A DNA stretch of 64,000 bases from Xanthomarina spongicola (GTDB lineage: Bacteria > Bacteroidota > Bacteroidia > Flavobacteriales > Flavobacteriaceae). The translations under genes and the position numbers were made by a program. Position 1 is the stretch's first letter. Every line of letters begins with the position of its first letter. Below the pieces are notes generated by a model. The model saw nothing but the letters and a program-made list of their open reading frames with translations, searched no databases and was not told the origin of the DNA. Below, in pieces: positions 34,381 to 43,103 of the stretch. The DNA is taken from NCBI RefSeq assembly GCF_003148645.1, contig NZ_QGGP01000001.1, positions 496,001 through 560,000 on the forward strand. Reading direction: 5' to 3'.

Positions 34381-34399
34381 CAAGGTTTTTAAAACCTTG
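34381..34399. repeat. Palindrome CAAGGTTTT-T-AAAACCTTG
   Basis: Perfect 9 bp arms around a single T, 30 bp from the previous palindrome. It is downstream of the DUF1801 gene and may contribute to termination, but flanking TACTA and CAGG suggest the dispersed CTACAAGG...CCTTGTAGG repeat type. Confidence 0.6.
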
Positions 34400-34411
34400 C
34401 AGGATAATATA

Positions 34412-34867
34412 TTATTTTTTTAATGTTTTTTCATAAATACCTATCCAATCATCAATAGTCATTTTTCTTACTAATTCGGCTATAAGCTCATAAGGGATAT
34501 CTTCAATTTTTTTAAAACGAACACAACTTTTACCCATGTCTAATTTACGTTTACTATGCTTTGGAAATTCTTTAATAAACCAATCATGAATCTCAGGGTT
34601 TGCATAAATTCCAGAATGGTAAAAGTTTATAGAATTTTTCTGTGAGGCAAAACTCATAAATGGCAAAGGTATTTTTGGGTCGCAATGGTAACCATCCGGA
34701 TAAACAGAATGTGGTACATAATAACCTATCATTCCATATTGGATGCCTTCTTCAAATCCTTTTGGAAGATTTTTATTTATAGTTTCTCGAAGTTTTTTTA
34801 AGACCTCTTTTCGTTCTTCAGGAACTTGATTAATATAGTCTTCTGGAGTGTCTGCTTTATATTGCAT
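34412..34867 (-). CDS. DUF1801 family protein
   Basis: 151 residues. The opening TPEDYINQVPEERKEVLKKLRETINKNLP and GFEEGIQYGMIGYYVP match the DUF1801 (YdhG/IraI-like) fold. C-terminal GKSCVRFKKIEDIPYELIAELVRKM is also typical. Biochemical function unknown; members are small cytosolic alpha/beta proteins, sometimes with phosphate-loop-like binding sites. Monocistronic as far as can be seen. Confidence 0.85.
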   Translation of the reverse strand: MQYKADTPEDYINQVPEERKEVLKKLRETINKNLPKGFEEGIQYGMIGYYVPHSVYPDGYHCDPKIPLPFMSFASQKNSINFYHSGIYANPEIHDWFIKEFPKHSKRKLDMGKSCVRFKKIEDIPYELIAELVRKMTIDDWIGIYEKTLKK

Positions 34868-34894
34868 GCTTTTGTATTTCTTTATGTTATAAAG

Positions 34895-35839
34895 TTAACA
34901 AAATTTCTCTTTAATTTTATTGACTATAGTTTGTGCTAATTTTTCTTTGCTTTCAATAGTCCATCCAGCTACATGAGGTGTTAAAATAACATTCTCGGCT
35001 TTTATTAAATATTGAAATGCCAGTGGCATTTCTTCATCATTTCTGTTAAATAAATTCTCAAATGAGGTTTTTTCGTATTCTAAAACATCTAATCCAGCTC
35101 CTAAAATTTTTCCTGTTTTTAAAGCCGAAACCAAATCGTCTGTGACAACACTTTTTCCACGAGCAGTATTTATAAACCAAAATGGTTTTTTGAATTGATT
35201 AATAAAATTGTTGTTAATCATATTTAAAGTTAGAGATGTTTGTGGTGTATGCAGACTAACCACATCTACTTTTTCTTGAAATTCTTTTAAGGAGACTTGT
35301 TTGGCATTTTTATCGCCTACGTTCTCCTTAATATCGTAACAAAAAACGTTTACATCGAAACCTAAAAGTTTTTTAGCAAAGGCTTTTCCCATGTTTCCAT
35401 AACCAATGATGCCAATTGTTTTTCCATCTAATTCAACACCTCTATTAGCTTCGCGTTGCCACTTTCCTTCTTTAACTTCTTTATCTGCTTTGTTAAGCTT
35501 ATTAAATAAAGATAGGAGCATGGCCAGACTATGTTCTCCAACAGCATTTCTATTGCCTTCTGGAGCAGAAATAAGATGTATTCCTTTTTTTTGGGCATAG
35601 TCGCAATCAATATTTTCTAATCCAGCACCAACTCGTCCAATAAATTTTAGGTTTAAAGCTACATCCAGAAAATGTTTATCTATGGTAAAACGACTTCGAA
35701 TAATCATGCCATCATAATCTAAAATTTTAGCTTCTATTTCAGGTTTTGAGGAAGTATAATCTTCATCGTTTTGAAAACCTAAATCGTTTAGTTGCTCTAT
35801 TAGAAGTGGATGATTTGTATCTAAGTGAAGAATTTTCAT
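34895..35839 (-). CDS. D-2-hydroxyacid dehydrogenase (phosphoglycerate dehydrogenase-like)
   Basis: 314 residues. The NAD-binding Rossmann motif is TIGIIGYGNMGKAFAKKL (about residues 142-158). Catalytic residues are expected in INTARGKSVV (Arg), the GAGLDVLEYE region (Glu) and LTPHVAGWTIES (His). SAPEGNRNAVGEHSLAMLLSL is the family's hinge. It lacks a C-terminal ACT domain, so it is either the short form of SerA or another 2-hydroxyacid dehydrogenase. No serC or serB neighbour supports a firm assignment. Confidence 0.85.
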   Translation of the reverse strand: MKILHLDTNHPLLIEQLNDLGFQNDEDYTSSKPEIEAKILDYDGMIIRSRFTIDKHFLDVALNLKFIGRVGAGLENIDCDYAQKKGIHLISAPEGNRNAVGEHSLAMLLSLFNKLNKADKEVKEGKWQREANRGVELDGKTIGIIGYGNMGKAFAKKLLGFDVNVFCYDIKENVGDKNAKQVSLKEFQEKVDVVSLHTPQTSLTLNMINNNFINQFKKPFWFINTARGKSVVTDDLVSALKTGKILGAGLDVLEYEKTSFENLFNRNDEEMPLAFQYLIKAENVILTPHVAGWTIESKEKLAQTIVNKIKEKFC

Positions 35840-35897
35840 ATTTATTTATTGCAAAGGAAGTATCTTATTAATTTTTTAGTAAAAGTAAACAAATTAT

Positions 35898-35923
35898 GAG
35901 ATGCTGAAACAAGCTCAGCATGA
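35898..35923. repeat. Palindromic repeat ATGCTGA-N7-TCAGCAT
   Basis: A hairpin with 7 bp arms flanked by GAG and GAC just after the cupin gene. On the reverse strand it reads GTCATGCTGAGCTTG, a form of dispersed repeat I associate with flavobacterial intergenic regions. It may also end the cupin transcript. Confidence 0.6.
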
Positions 35924-35929
35924 CTAAAA

Positions 35930-36295
35930 TTAAATTTTTGGATAATGTGTTTGTGTTTTTTCGTGTTGAACTTTTCCTGTATGAGCTATTGAAAGTTTTT
36001 CGAAAAGAAGTACATGTACTTCTTCGTTATTTTTGGTTGTTGGATTATGTTCAACACCTTTTGGAACTACAATAATTTCGCCTTGTTTTACTATTTCTGT
36101 TCTGTCTCTAAATTGCATGTAAAGCGTGCCTTTAATGACTTGAAATAGTTCGTCTTCATTGTCATGGCTATGCCAAACAAATTCACCTTTTAGTTTTGCT
36201 AATATAACCTGCATGTTATCTACTACAGCAATTTGATGTGGATGCCAGTTTTTGCTAAATTTTGTAAACTTTTCTTCGATATTTATGGCTTTCAT
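35930..36295 (-). CDS. Cupin-domain protein
   Basis: 121 residues, one beta-barrel cupin. Cupin motif 1 is WHSHDNEDELFQVIKGTL (His, His, Glu metal ligands) and motif 2 is EIIVVPKGVEHNPTT (His). Metal binding looks intact. It could be a small-molecule-binding regulator, isomerase or dioxygenase; no neighbour narrows this. The ATG at 36295 is the first available. Confidence 0.85.
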   Translation of the reverse strand: MKAINIEEKFTKFSKNWHPHQIAVVDNMQVILAKLKGEFVWHSHDNEDELFQVIKGTLYMQFRDRTEIVKQGEIIVVPKGVEHNPTTKNNEEVHVLLFEKLSIAHTGKVQHEKTQTHYPKI

Positions 36296-36316
36296 ATTAT
36301 AAATTTACGAAGTTTT

Positions 36317-36399
36317 GCGTTAGGGATTGAAATGGAAATCCTTTTTGTGACATAAGAGCAAAAAGATTGTAGTGGAAAGCCCGACCTTTATGGTAACGC
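36317..36399. repeat. 83 bp intergenic repeat with GCGTTA/TAACGC ends
   Basis: Starts GCGTTAGGGATTG and ends with ATGGTAACGC, so the ends form an inverted repeat. Inside are GGATT...AATCC and an AAAGCCCGACCTTT segment. It fills the gap between the cupin gene and mgtE. I associate this type of terminal sequence with repeats scattered through flavobacterial genomes. Confidence 0.65.
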
Positions 36400-36407
36400 C
36401 AAAAAAA

Positions 36408-37781
36408 TTAAAAACCTAAAATAAGTTTGGCTATTAGAAAGTAGGTTAAAATCCCAAACACATCATTACTTGTTGTTATAAATGGTCCAGTGGCTACAGC
36501 AGGATCAATACCTCTTTTATCTAAGAATATGGGAATAAATGTGCCAATAAGTGCAGCCATAACTATAACTGCTACTAAGGCAATAGCAATGGTTATAGAT
36601 ACAATATATGGTGTTCCAAATGCAAAATGCGTAATGGCTAATCCTATTAATGCAATTGCAACCCCGTTTACTAAACCTAATAAGAATTCTTTAAATAAAC
36701 GTTTTAAAATGTTACCATCTACACTATCGTTTGCCAAACCTTGAACTACAATTGCAGATGATTGAACACCTACGTTTCCAGCTGTTGCTTGGATTAATGG
36801 CACAAAGCTTAGAAGCACAATAAAGTCTCCCATTTCTCCATTAAAGTGTTCTATAATGCTTGCTGCTCCCAGACCTCCAAACATACCTATTAATAGCCAT
36901 GGTAAACGAGCAATTGTTAATTTCCAAATACTATCGTCTGCTTCAACATCTCGGGAGATACCAGCTGCCAATTGGTAATCTTTTTCGGCTTCTTCTTTCA
37001 TGACATCTACAATGTCATCAATGGTAATTCTACCTAAAAGTTTTTGATTATCATCCACTACAGGAATGGCTTCTAAATCGTATTTCTGCATTACTTTTGC
37101 TACATCTTCGGCATCATCATGAACATTTACAGAGTCTACATTCGAGTTTGATATTTCAGCTATTTTTTGTTCGCTTTTTGCAGTAATTAAGTCTTTTAAA
37201 GAGAGTCTTCCTATTAACCTATCTTGTTTGTCTACCACATAAATGGAATGAACTCTTGTAACATCTTTTGCTTGTCCTCTTATTCTGCGCATACAGCCAG
37301 CTACTGTCCATGTTTCGTAAACTTTAACCAGTTCTTTTGCCATAAGTCCACCTGCAGAATCCTCATCATAAGCCATAAGCTCCCGAATCTCTGCTTTGTG
37401 TTCTTCGTCTTCAATTTGTGAAATAACTTCAGCCTGTCGCTCTTCTGGTAGCTCGCCAATTATATCTGCAGCATCATCTGTGTCTAACTCTTCAATCTCT
37501 TCTGCAATCTCTTTGTTAGATAAGTTTTTTAAAACCTTTTCTCGATTGTCTTCATCGAGTTCCATTAAGATTTCAGACGTAGTCTCTGAATCCAACAATT
37601 TAATAATATAGACGGCTTCTTCTAAATCTAACTCGTCTAAAATTTCTGCAATATCTGCATGATGATACTCTTTTAGAATGAGTTGAAGTTCCTTATCGTT
37701 TTTAGTTTCAATAAGTAATTCTACTTGTTCTATAAGTTCATCGGTGAGTTCAAATTGTATGTTATCGTTTTCTTCAGACAA
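36408..37781 (-). CDS. mgtE: Magnesium transporter MgtE
   Basis: 457 residues with full MgtE layout: acidic N-terminal superhelical domain (about 1-130), two CBS domains (about 135-255; VHSIYVVDKQDRLIGRLSLKD and IPVVDDNQKLLGRITIDDIVDV), a connecting helix, and a C-terminal five-helix channel domain with PLIQATAGNVGVQSSAIVVQGLA. The acidic N and CBS domains sense Mg2+ and gate the channel. It follows rsmA by 5 bp in the same direction, so they form an operon. Confidence 0.94.
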   Translation of the reverse strand: MSEENDNIQFELTDELIEQVELLIETKNDKELQLILKEYHHADIAEILDELDLEEAVYIIKLLDSETTSEILMELDEDNREKVLKNLSNKEIAEEIEELDTDDAADIIGELPEERQAEVISQIEDEEHKAEIRELMAYDEDSAGGLMAKELVKVYETWTVAGCMRRIRGQAKDVTRVHSIYVVDKQDRLIGRLSLKDLITAKSEQKIAEISNSNVDSVNVHDDAEDVAKVMQKYDLEAIPVVDDNQKLLGRITIDDIVDVMKEEAEKDYQLAAGISRDVEADDSIWKLTIARLPWLLIGMFGGLGAASIIEHFNGEMGDFIVLLSFVPLIQATAGNVGVQSSAIVVQGLANDSVDGNILKRLFKEFLLGLVNGVAIALIGLAITHFAFGTPYIVSITIAIALVAVIVMAALIGTFIPIFLDKRGIDPAVATGPFITTSNDVFGILTYFLIAKLILGF

Positions 37782-37786
37782 TGGAT

Positions 37787-38587
37787 TTAGTTATTTAAGT
37801 CGTTTTCTATTAAGGTAGTTAGTCTTATAAACTCGACAACACTTAATTGTTCTGGACGCATTCCAAAGATACTATCTTCTCTTAAATTATCGCTTAAATT
37901 CAAAGTTTTTAAACTGTTGCGAAGTGTTTTTCTTCTTTGTTGAAAAGCTGTTTTTACAACTTTAAATAATAAGTCTTCACTACACGAGAGTGTGTAATTT
38001 TCTTTTCTTTTAAGTAATAACACACCAGATTCTACTTTTGGAGGTGGATTAAAAACGCTTGGAGGAACTGTAAATAGGTATTCAGCATCGTAAAACGCTT
38101 GGGTTAATACAGATAATATTCCATAGACTTTACTGCCTTCTTTCGAGCAAATACGTTGTGCTACTTCTTTTTGAAACATACCTGCAAATTCTGGAATTTG
38201 ATCACGCATTTCTAAAGTTTTAAAAACGATTTGAGTAGAAATATTATAAGGAAAATTTCCAATAATAGCGAAGGGTTCGTTTTCGAAAACCTCGTTTAAA
38301 TTGTATTTTAAAAAGTCTTGTTCAATAACTCTATCTGCTAAATTTAAATAGTTATTTTTTAAATATTCTACAGATTCTGGATCTATTTCAATAACATGTG
38401 TTGTTGTTTCTTTTTTTAACAGATACTTTGTTAGAACTCCCATTCCTGGACCAATTTCGAGCACATGTTTGTAGCCTTTAAAAGATAATGAATTTGCAAT
38501 TTTTTCAGCAATAGATTCATCGTTTAGAAAGTGTTGTCCTAAATATTTTTTTGCTTTTACTTGATGTTGGTTTGCGTTTTGAGCCAC
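37787..38587 (-). CDS. rsmA: 16S rRNA dimethyladenosine transferase
   Basis: 266 residues, starting with GTG ([22 protein letters not shown]). Dimethylates two adjacent adenosines of the 3' hairpin of 16S rRNA during 30S assembly. Motif I is [16 protein letters not shown], motif IV is [10 protein letters not shown] (the NxPY signature) and the C-terminal [10 protein letters not shown] is also typical. Length matches the family. It is the first gene of an operon with mgtE. Confidence 0.95.
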   Translation of the reverse strand: MAQNANQHQVKAKKYLGQHFLNDESIAEKIANSLSFKGYKHVLEIGPGMGVLTKYLLKKETTTHVIEIDPESVEYLKNNYLNLADRVIEQDFLKYNLNEVFENEPFAIIGNFPYNISTQIVFKTLEMRDQIPEFAGMFQKEVAQRICSKEGSKVYGILSVLTQAFYDAEYLFTVPPSVFNPPPKVESGVLLLKRKENYTLSCSEDLLFKVVKTAFQQRRKTLRNSLKTLNLSDNLREDSIFGMRPEQLSVVEFIRLTTLIENDLNN

Positions 38588-38628
38588 GAATTCACGAATA
38601 TTTGATTGTAAAGGTATATTATATTAAT

Positions 38629-38650
38629 GGATTCCTACTTTTCAAGGAAT
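38629..38650. repeat. Degenerate copy of the yraN-type palindrome
   Basis: GGATTCCTACTTTTCAAGGAAT has the same ends (GATTCCT ... AGGAAT) and almost the same length as the element at 24051-24073. It lies between rsmA and the DUF4286 gene. Confidence 0.45.
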
Positions 38651-38655
38651 AATGA

Positions 38656-38979
38656 TTATTTAAAGGTTACTGAATACTCATCCACTATTTGAAGCTCTGT
38701 TCTAAAGGCTAACATTTTATCTGCGAACTTTTTTAAACCTTCAATTCTCATTTTTTCTGCATCTTCTTTGTAATATGCCTCTAGTGCTTCTCTTGAATAA
38801 GATCTGTATTGTACAGAATAGGTGTGACCACCAAGTTCTTCTTCTACCAATACTTTTGTAAGCGTTGCTTTTTCAAATTTACCAGTTGCTAAAACTTGTG
38901 GAATATGTTCTTTAATCCACAGAAGCCATTCGTCATGTATGCTTTCGTCAATATTTACAGTTACGTTATATATAATCAT
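38656..38979 (-). CDS. DUF4286 family protein
   Basis: 107 residues forming a ferredoxin-like alpha/beta unit. Starts MIIYNVTVNIDESIHDEWLLWIKEHIP, matching DUF4286, and continues with YSVQYRSYSREALEAYYKEDAEKMR. Related to dimeric alpha-beta barrel proteins. Function unknown. A single gene between acetyltransferase and rsmA units. Confidence 0.85.
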   Translation of the reverse strand: MIIYNVTVNIDESIHDEWLLWIKEHIPQVLATGKFEKATLTKVLVEEELGGHTYSVQYRSYSREALEAYYKEDAEKMRIEGLKKFADKMLAFRTELQIVDEYSVTFK

Positions 38980-39059
38980 TTTTTAAGTTATAAGTGTCTG
39001 AATTTAAATGTGCCTAAAGTTATTATCACTTAAAATAATAGCCTGTTAAAATTTGAATT

Positions 39060-39575
39060 TTATAATAAATCCTTTGCAAATAACAGAAGTTCTTCGTCAT
39101 CTTCAAAGGGTTTGACTCTTTTTTCAAAAGATAACCCTAATTTTTCTAATAACTTAATAGAATTTGTATTTGTAGGTAATGTTATGGCCAAGATTTTATC
39201 GAGATGGAATTCTTCTTTTGCTAATTTTAAAATAGCTTTGGACGATTCAAAGCCAAAGCCTTTACCTTCGTAAGCTGGTAACATTGCAAAGCCTATATCT
39301 GCATGGTCAAGCTTCTCTCGTTTAATGAGTCCACATGTGCCAATGGTTTTATTGTTTTCTTCTTTAAACTGAAGTTTATAGAATCCAAAACCGAAGGTCT
39401 TATAGCTTTTAAGGTGGCCATTTTTTATAGCTTCTTCGGCTTGTTTTAAGGTTTTTATATTACGCTCCCCAATATATTTTTTCCAGTTTGGTGTATTAAC
39501 TAATTCTAAAAAAAAGTCAGCATCCTCTAATGTGATTTTTGAAATTATTAGTCGTGATGTTTCAGCTATTTTCAT
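39060..39575 (-). CDS. GNAT N-acetyltransferase (RimJ/RimL type)
   Basis: 171 residues. IAETSRLIISKITLEDADFFLELVNTP is the family opening. KTIGTCGLIKREKLDHADIGFAMLPAYEGKGFGFESS holds the acetyl-CoA loop, and LPTNTNSIKLLEKLGLSFE the C-terminal helix. Substrate unknown. It lies 4 bp after the TPR gene's stop and is therefore in its operon. Not closely similar to the acetyltransferase at 13228. Confidence 0.88.
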   Translation of the reverse strand: MKIAETSRLIISKITLEDADFFLELVNTPNWKKYIGERNIKTLKQAEEAIKNGHLKSYKTFGFGFYKLQFKEENNKTIGTCGLIKREKLDHADIGFAMLPAYEGKGFGFESSKAILKLAKEEFHLDKILAITLPTNTNSIKLLEKLGLSFEKRVKPFEDDEELLLFAKDLL

Positions 39576-39579
39576 TGAA

Positions 39580-41355
39580 TTAATTTATAGAATCTCCACG
39601 TAGTAATCTAAAATTATTTCTAGCTTCAACATAGTAAATACTATCTTCATACTCAAACACTATTTTTTCATAGAGTTCTTTTGCTTTATCAGGTTTATCG
39701 AGCTTTTTGAAATACAGTTCTGCTAAATAAAAATAGGCATCATCTGCAAGAATATCGTCGCTAAAATTTGTAATAATGCTTATGTAGTTTTCTTGTGCTT
39801 TAAGATACTCTTGTTTTTTATAAAATAAATTTGCTTGTTTAAATAAGGCTTGGTCCTCTATGCTTTCGCCTTTGTGCTCTTTTAAAATTTGGTCTAATAA
39901 TAAAATAGCTTCATCTGTTTTGTTTTGAAAAGCCATTAAATCTGCTTTAGCATAAAGTTTTAAACCAGCTTGTGTTGAGTCTTCAAACTTATTATCCGTA
40001 ATTAAAAGCATAAGTTCTAAAGCATCGTTTGCTATTAGTTGAGAAGTAGATGATTTTAGTATTTTTAGTTGAGATTCTGCCCATTGAAAATCTCCTTTAT
40101 AGTAACTGGTTTTAGCTACTTTAAAACGTGCTTCTTGCGAAATCGTACTATTTTTTAAATTACGTTGTATTTGTGAGTAGTAAATTAATGCTTCATTAAA
40201 TTTTTCTTGTAAAACTAAAATATCTCCAAGCTCTAGTTTGGCTTCTGCCTCTTGAAATGAAGACAACGGAAGCTCTAATGTTTGTTTTAAAAACGAAATA
40301 GCTTCGGTAGGATTATGCTTGTAGAAAGCTAAAAAATGAGCGTAAGATTTTTGAATATAAAATGTTTGTGTAAACATTCCATAAGTATAAAAAACATCTT
40401 GATACTGTTTTGAAATTTCGTTGTATTCTGATTCTAAAGCTATTTTGGTTTTAATCTCTATTAGATAATAGGTTGCAGTTAGTTTAGTATCTATGTCTTG
40501 GGCAATATCTGTTATGTATGAAAATATTGAAATAGCAGTTTCGTATTCACTATCGTTTGATGCAATATGAGCAAGTTCTTCAATTCTATTTAAGCTTTCA
40601 GGTTGTCTATAGAAAATGGCTTTTTCTTGAGCAAATGCTTTTTTATAATCTTTTTGTTGAACAAAAAGCCAGCTTAGCATTTCGTTCCATAGTAAGTTAG
40701 GCTCTTGCTGAATTTTTTTTAGAAGAATTCGTTTTAAAATTAGGTTGTTTTCGTTATCACTATTTTCGCTTATAAAATCGCTGAATGCTCGTTTTATAGT
40801 GTTTAAATAGGTATTGTTTAATTCAACAAAATTTAAATAGCTATCAAACATTTTTTCTACATTACCTTGTTCGCCATAAATTCTTGCTAATTGAATATTA
40901 AAGTTTAAATCTGGTTTTAATAACATGGCTTTTTCGTAAGCTGTTATAGCCTGTTCTAATAAAGATCTGTCTTCAAAAGTTTTGCCAATAATAAAGACAT
41001 AATTTGGGTTTTCGTCTAATGTAGCTATCGCATCATTGTAGTATTTATTAGCATTTACCAACTCGTTTTTTAATTGATAATTATATCCTAGCTCTATTAA
41101 TAGAGGTGGATAATTAATTCTAGACATTTGGTTTAGAAGAAGTGTTTCAGCTTCATCTAGTTGTTCTAATTGTTGATGAGATTTTACTAACTGTAAAAGA
41201 TATGTGTTGTTGTTAGGCGTTTTTTTATGTAGTGTTTGGTAAGAAAGTAGCGCTTTTTCGAAGTCTCCATTTTTAAAATATTCTGAAGCTACAAGGTCTT
41301 CTTGAGAAAAGACATTGAAACTAAACAAAAAACATATTAAAAATAAAAATCTCAT
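39580..41355 (-). CDS. Exported tetratricopeptide-repeat protein
   Basis: 591 residues. The signal peptide MRFLFLICFLFSFNVFSQ is followed almost entirely by TPR helices (for example ASEYFKNGDFEKALLSYQTL, AITAYEKAMLLKPDLNFNIQ, ALFKQANLFYKKQEYLKAQ and DAYFYLAELYFKKLDKPDKAKELYEKI). The C-terminal repeats are of the YbgF/outer-membrane-assembly type. It presumably acts in the periplasm as a protein-interaction scaffold; the partner is unknown. A weak -7 (TATATTTA) is just upstream. Co-directional acetyltransferase follows. Confidence 0.85.
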   Translation of the reverse strand: MRFLFLICFLFSFNVFSQEDLVASEYFKNGDFEKALLSYQTLHKKTPNNNTYLLQLVKSHQQLEQLDEAETLLLNQMSRINYPPLLIELGYNYQLKNELVNANKYYNDAIATLDENPNYVFIIGKTFEDRSLLEQAITAYEKAMLLKPDLNFNIQLARIYGEQGNVEKMFDSYLNFVELNNTYLNTIKRAFSDFISENSDNENNLILKRILLKKIQQEPNLLWNEMLSWLFVQQKDYKKAFAQEKAIFYRQPESLNRIEELAHIASNDSEYETAISIFSYITDIAQDIDTKLTATYYLIEIKTKIALESEYNEISKQYQDVFYTYGMFTQTFYIQKSYAHFLAFYKHNPTEAISFLKQTLELPLSSFQEAEAKLELGDILVLQEKFNEALIYYSQIQRNLKNSTISQEARFKVAKTSYYKGDFQWAESQLKILKSSTSQLIANDALELMLLITDNKFEDSTQAGLKLYAKADLMAFQNKTDEAILLLDQILKEHKGESIEDQALFKQANLFYKKQEYLKAQENYISIITNFSDDILADDAYFYLAELYFKKLDKPDKAKELYEKIVFEYEDSIYYVEARNNFRLLRGDSIN

Positions 41356-41411
41356 AGCATTACTTTCTGTAAATATAACAAATGTGATTTGTAGAAAATG
41401 TAAATGTTATT

Positions 41412-41444
41412 ATAAAAAAAATGCCTGAAGTTATTCAGGCATTT
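41412..41444 (-). terminator. Terminator after the serS / small-ORF unit
   Basis: AAATGCCTGAA-GTTA-TTCAGGCATTT (41419-41444) with a T run on the reverse strand (41412-41420). It ends leftward transcripts, which supports a leftward transcription unit reaching here. Confidence 0.85.
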
Positions 41445-41530
41445 ACCAACCAAAATAAATGTGCTATTAATCTTGTTTTATTTAACATGATTCAAATACT
41501 CGATTGGGGCAATTCTATATTACTAATACT

Positions 41531-41689
41531 TTATTTAGTTGAAACAATAGTATTTGTATTATTTTCAGATTTAAATAAATCAAAATCTGAAGATAAAACT
41601 TTACTAGCAATAACTATTAAAGCAATTAGTAGAAAAATACGTTTTACATTTTTCAAAATAAGTAGGTTTTTGTTTGGGAGTACTAACAT
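41531..41689 (-). CDS. Possible 52-residue secreted or membrane peptide
   Basis: ATG at 41689 to TAA at 41531. The peptide opens MLVLPNKNLLILKNVKRIFL and has a hydrophobic stretch LLIALIVIASKVLS and a polar tail (SDFDLFKSENNTN). It looks like a signal peptide or single transmembrane anchor with a short mature part. Support: it lies in the same direction as serS, a weak -7 (TTCCTTTG) precedes it by about 20 bp, and a leftward terminator follows at 41444. An overlapping forward-strand frame (41421-41705) begins inside that terminator and is less likely. No homology claim is made. Confidence 0.4.
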   Translation of the reverse strand: MLVLPNKNLLILKNVKRIFLLIALIVIASKVLSSDFDLFKSENNTNTIVSTK

Positions 41690-41798
41690 CAAAAAAATAA
41701 TTTAATAAACAAAGGAAATTGCCAAAAAATCGTTAAACAACGTCTTTTTTTGTCATTTTATCGAAAAAACATAAATAAAAGTAAGAAAAATCCTATGG

Positions 41799-43070
41799 TT
41801 AATTTATTATTTTAAATCCAGTATATGGTATTAAAACATCAGGAATCAAGATACCATCTTTAGTTTGATAATTTTCTAAAATACCAGCAAGTACTCTAGG
41901 TAATGCAAGTGAACTTCCATTTAATGTATGTGCCAATTCGTTTTTACCTTCATTATTTTTAAAACGAAGTTTAAGTCTGTTGGCTTGAAAAGTTTCAAAA
42001 TTAGAAACAGATGATATTTCTAGCCATCTATCTTGTGCTGTTGAAAACACTTCAAAATCGAATGTCAGGGCAGAAGTAAAGCCAATATCTCCACCACAAA
42101 GTCTTAAAATTCTATATGGTAATTTTAGTTCTTTTAAAATATCTTTTACATGATTTACCATTTCGTCTAAAGCTTGATAAGAACGGTCTGGATGTTCTAC
42201 ACGTAAAATTTCAACTTTATCAAATTGGTGCAATCTGTTTAAACCTCTTACATGTGCTCCATAGCTTCCAGCTTCGCGTCTAAAACAAGGTGTATAGCCT
42301 GTTATTCCAATTGGTAATTGAGATTCGTCTAGAATTACATCTCTAAAAATATTAGTTCCTGGCACTTCGGCAGTTGGAATTAAATATAAATTATCTTCAG
42401 TAACATGATACATTTGGCCTTCCTTATCTGGCAATTGTCCAGTTCCAAAACCTGAGGCTTCATTTACTAAAAGTGGTAATTGATATTCAGTATAACCAGC
42501 TTCAGTATTCTTATCTAGAAAATAAGCAATTAAAGCACGTTGTAATTTAGCGCCTTTTCCTTTGTAAACAGGAAATCCTGCTCCTGTAATTTTATTACCT
42601 AGGTCGAAATCGATGATATCGTATTTTTTTGCTAATTCCCAATGAGGAATAGCTTCACTATGTAAAACGGGAATATTACCTTCTCTATATATTTCTTCGT
42701 TATCATCTTCTGTAGAACCACTTGGTACACTTGGATGAGGTACGTTTGGAATTTTGTAAAGTAATTGATTTAAAGCTTCTACAATGTCGTTAAGTCTTTC
42801 AGTTAAATTTTTGCTATTCTCTTTAAGCTGGATAGTTTTTTCTTTTAAAACATTAGCTTCAGCTGCTTTTCCTGATTTGTATAAGTCTCCAATTTTTTTA
42901 GACAAGCTGTTGGATTCTGCCAAGACATTATCTAAAAGGGTTTGAGTTTGACGTCTGTCTTCATCAATAGAAATAACATCATCAATCATTTGAGTAGCAT
43001 CTATATTTCTAATAGCTAATCGTTTTATAACATCTTCTTTATTTTCTCTAATAAAAGGGACTTGTAACAT
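41799..43070 (-). CDS. serS: Seryl-tRNA synthetase
   Basis: 423 residues, class II synthetase. The N-terminal antiparallel coiled-coil arm that binds the tRNA long variable arm is at about residues 30-100. Catalytic motif 2 is FRDVILDESQLPIGITGYTPCFRREAGSYG (in part; CFRREAGS conserved) and motif 3 includes HTLNGSSLALPRVLAGILENYQ. It charges tRNA-Ser (and tRNA-Sec where present). Last main gene of a ribF-HTTM-serS run, but with its own -7 element TAAATTTG at 43091-43098. Confidence 0.95.
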   Translation of the reverse strand: MLQVPFIRENKEDVIKRLAIRNIDATQMIDDVISIDEDRRQTQTLLDNVLAESNSLSKKIGDLYKSGKAAEANVLKEKTIQLKENSKNLTERLNDIVEALNQLLYKIPNVPHPSVPSGSTEDDNEEIYREGNIPVLHSEAIPHWELAKKYDIIDFDLGNKITGAGFPVYKGKGAKLQRALIAYFLDKNTEAGYTEYQLPLLVNEASGFGTGQLPDKEGQMYHVTEDNLYLIPTAEVPGTNIFRDVILDESQLPIGITGYTPCFRREAGSYGAHVRGLNRLHQFDKVEILRVEHPDRSYQALDEMVNHVKDILKELKLPYRILRLCGGDIGFTSALTFDFEVFSTAQDRWLEISSVSNFETFQANRLKLRFKNNEGKNELAHTLNGSSLALPRVLAGILENYQTKDGILIPDVLIPYTGFKIIN

Positions 43071-43090
43071 GGAATGAAAAATTTAAGCGA

Positions 43091-43098
43091 CAAATTTA
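43091..43098 (-). promoter_or_regulatory. -7 promoter element of serS
   Basis: TAAATTTG on the reverse strand in the 33 bp gap between the HTTM gene and serS. No matching TTG at -33. Confidence 0.4.
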
Positions 43099-43103
43099 CG
43101 TAA

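Noticed and set aside
41421-41705. 94-residue forward frame with a hydrophobic centre
   Set aside because: It begins inside the stem of a leftward terminator and lies opposite a better-supported leftward small frame. No promoter found for it.
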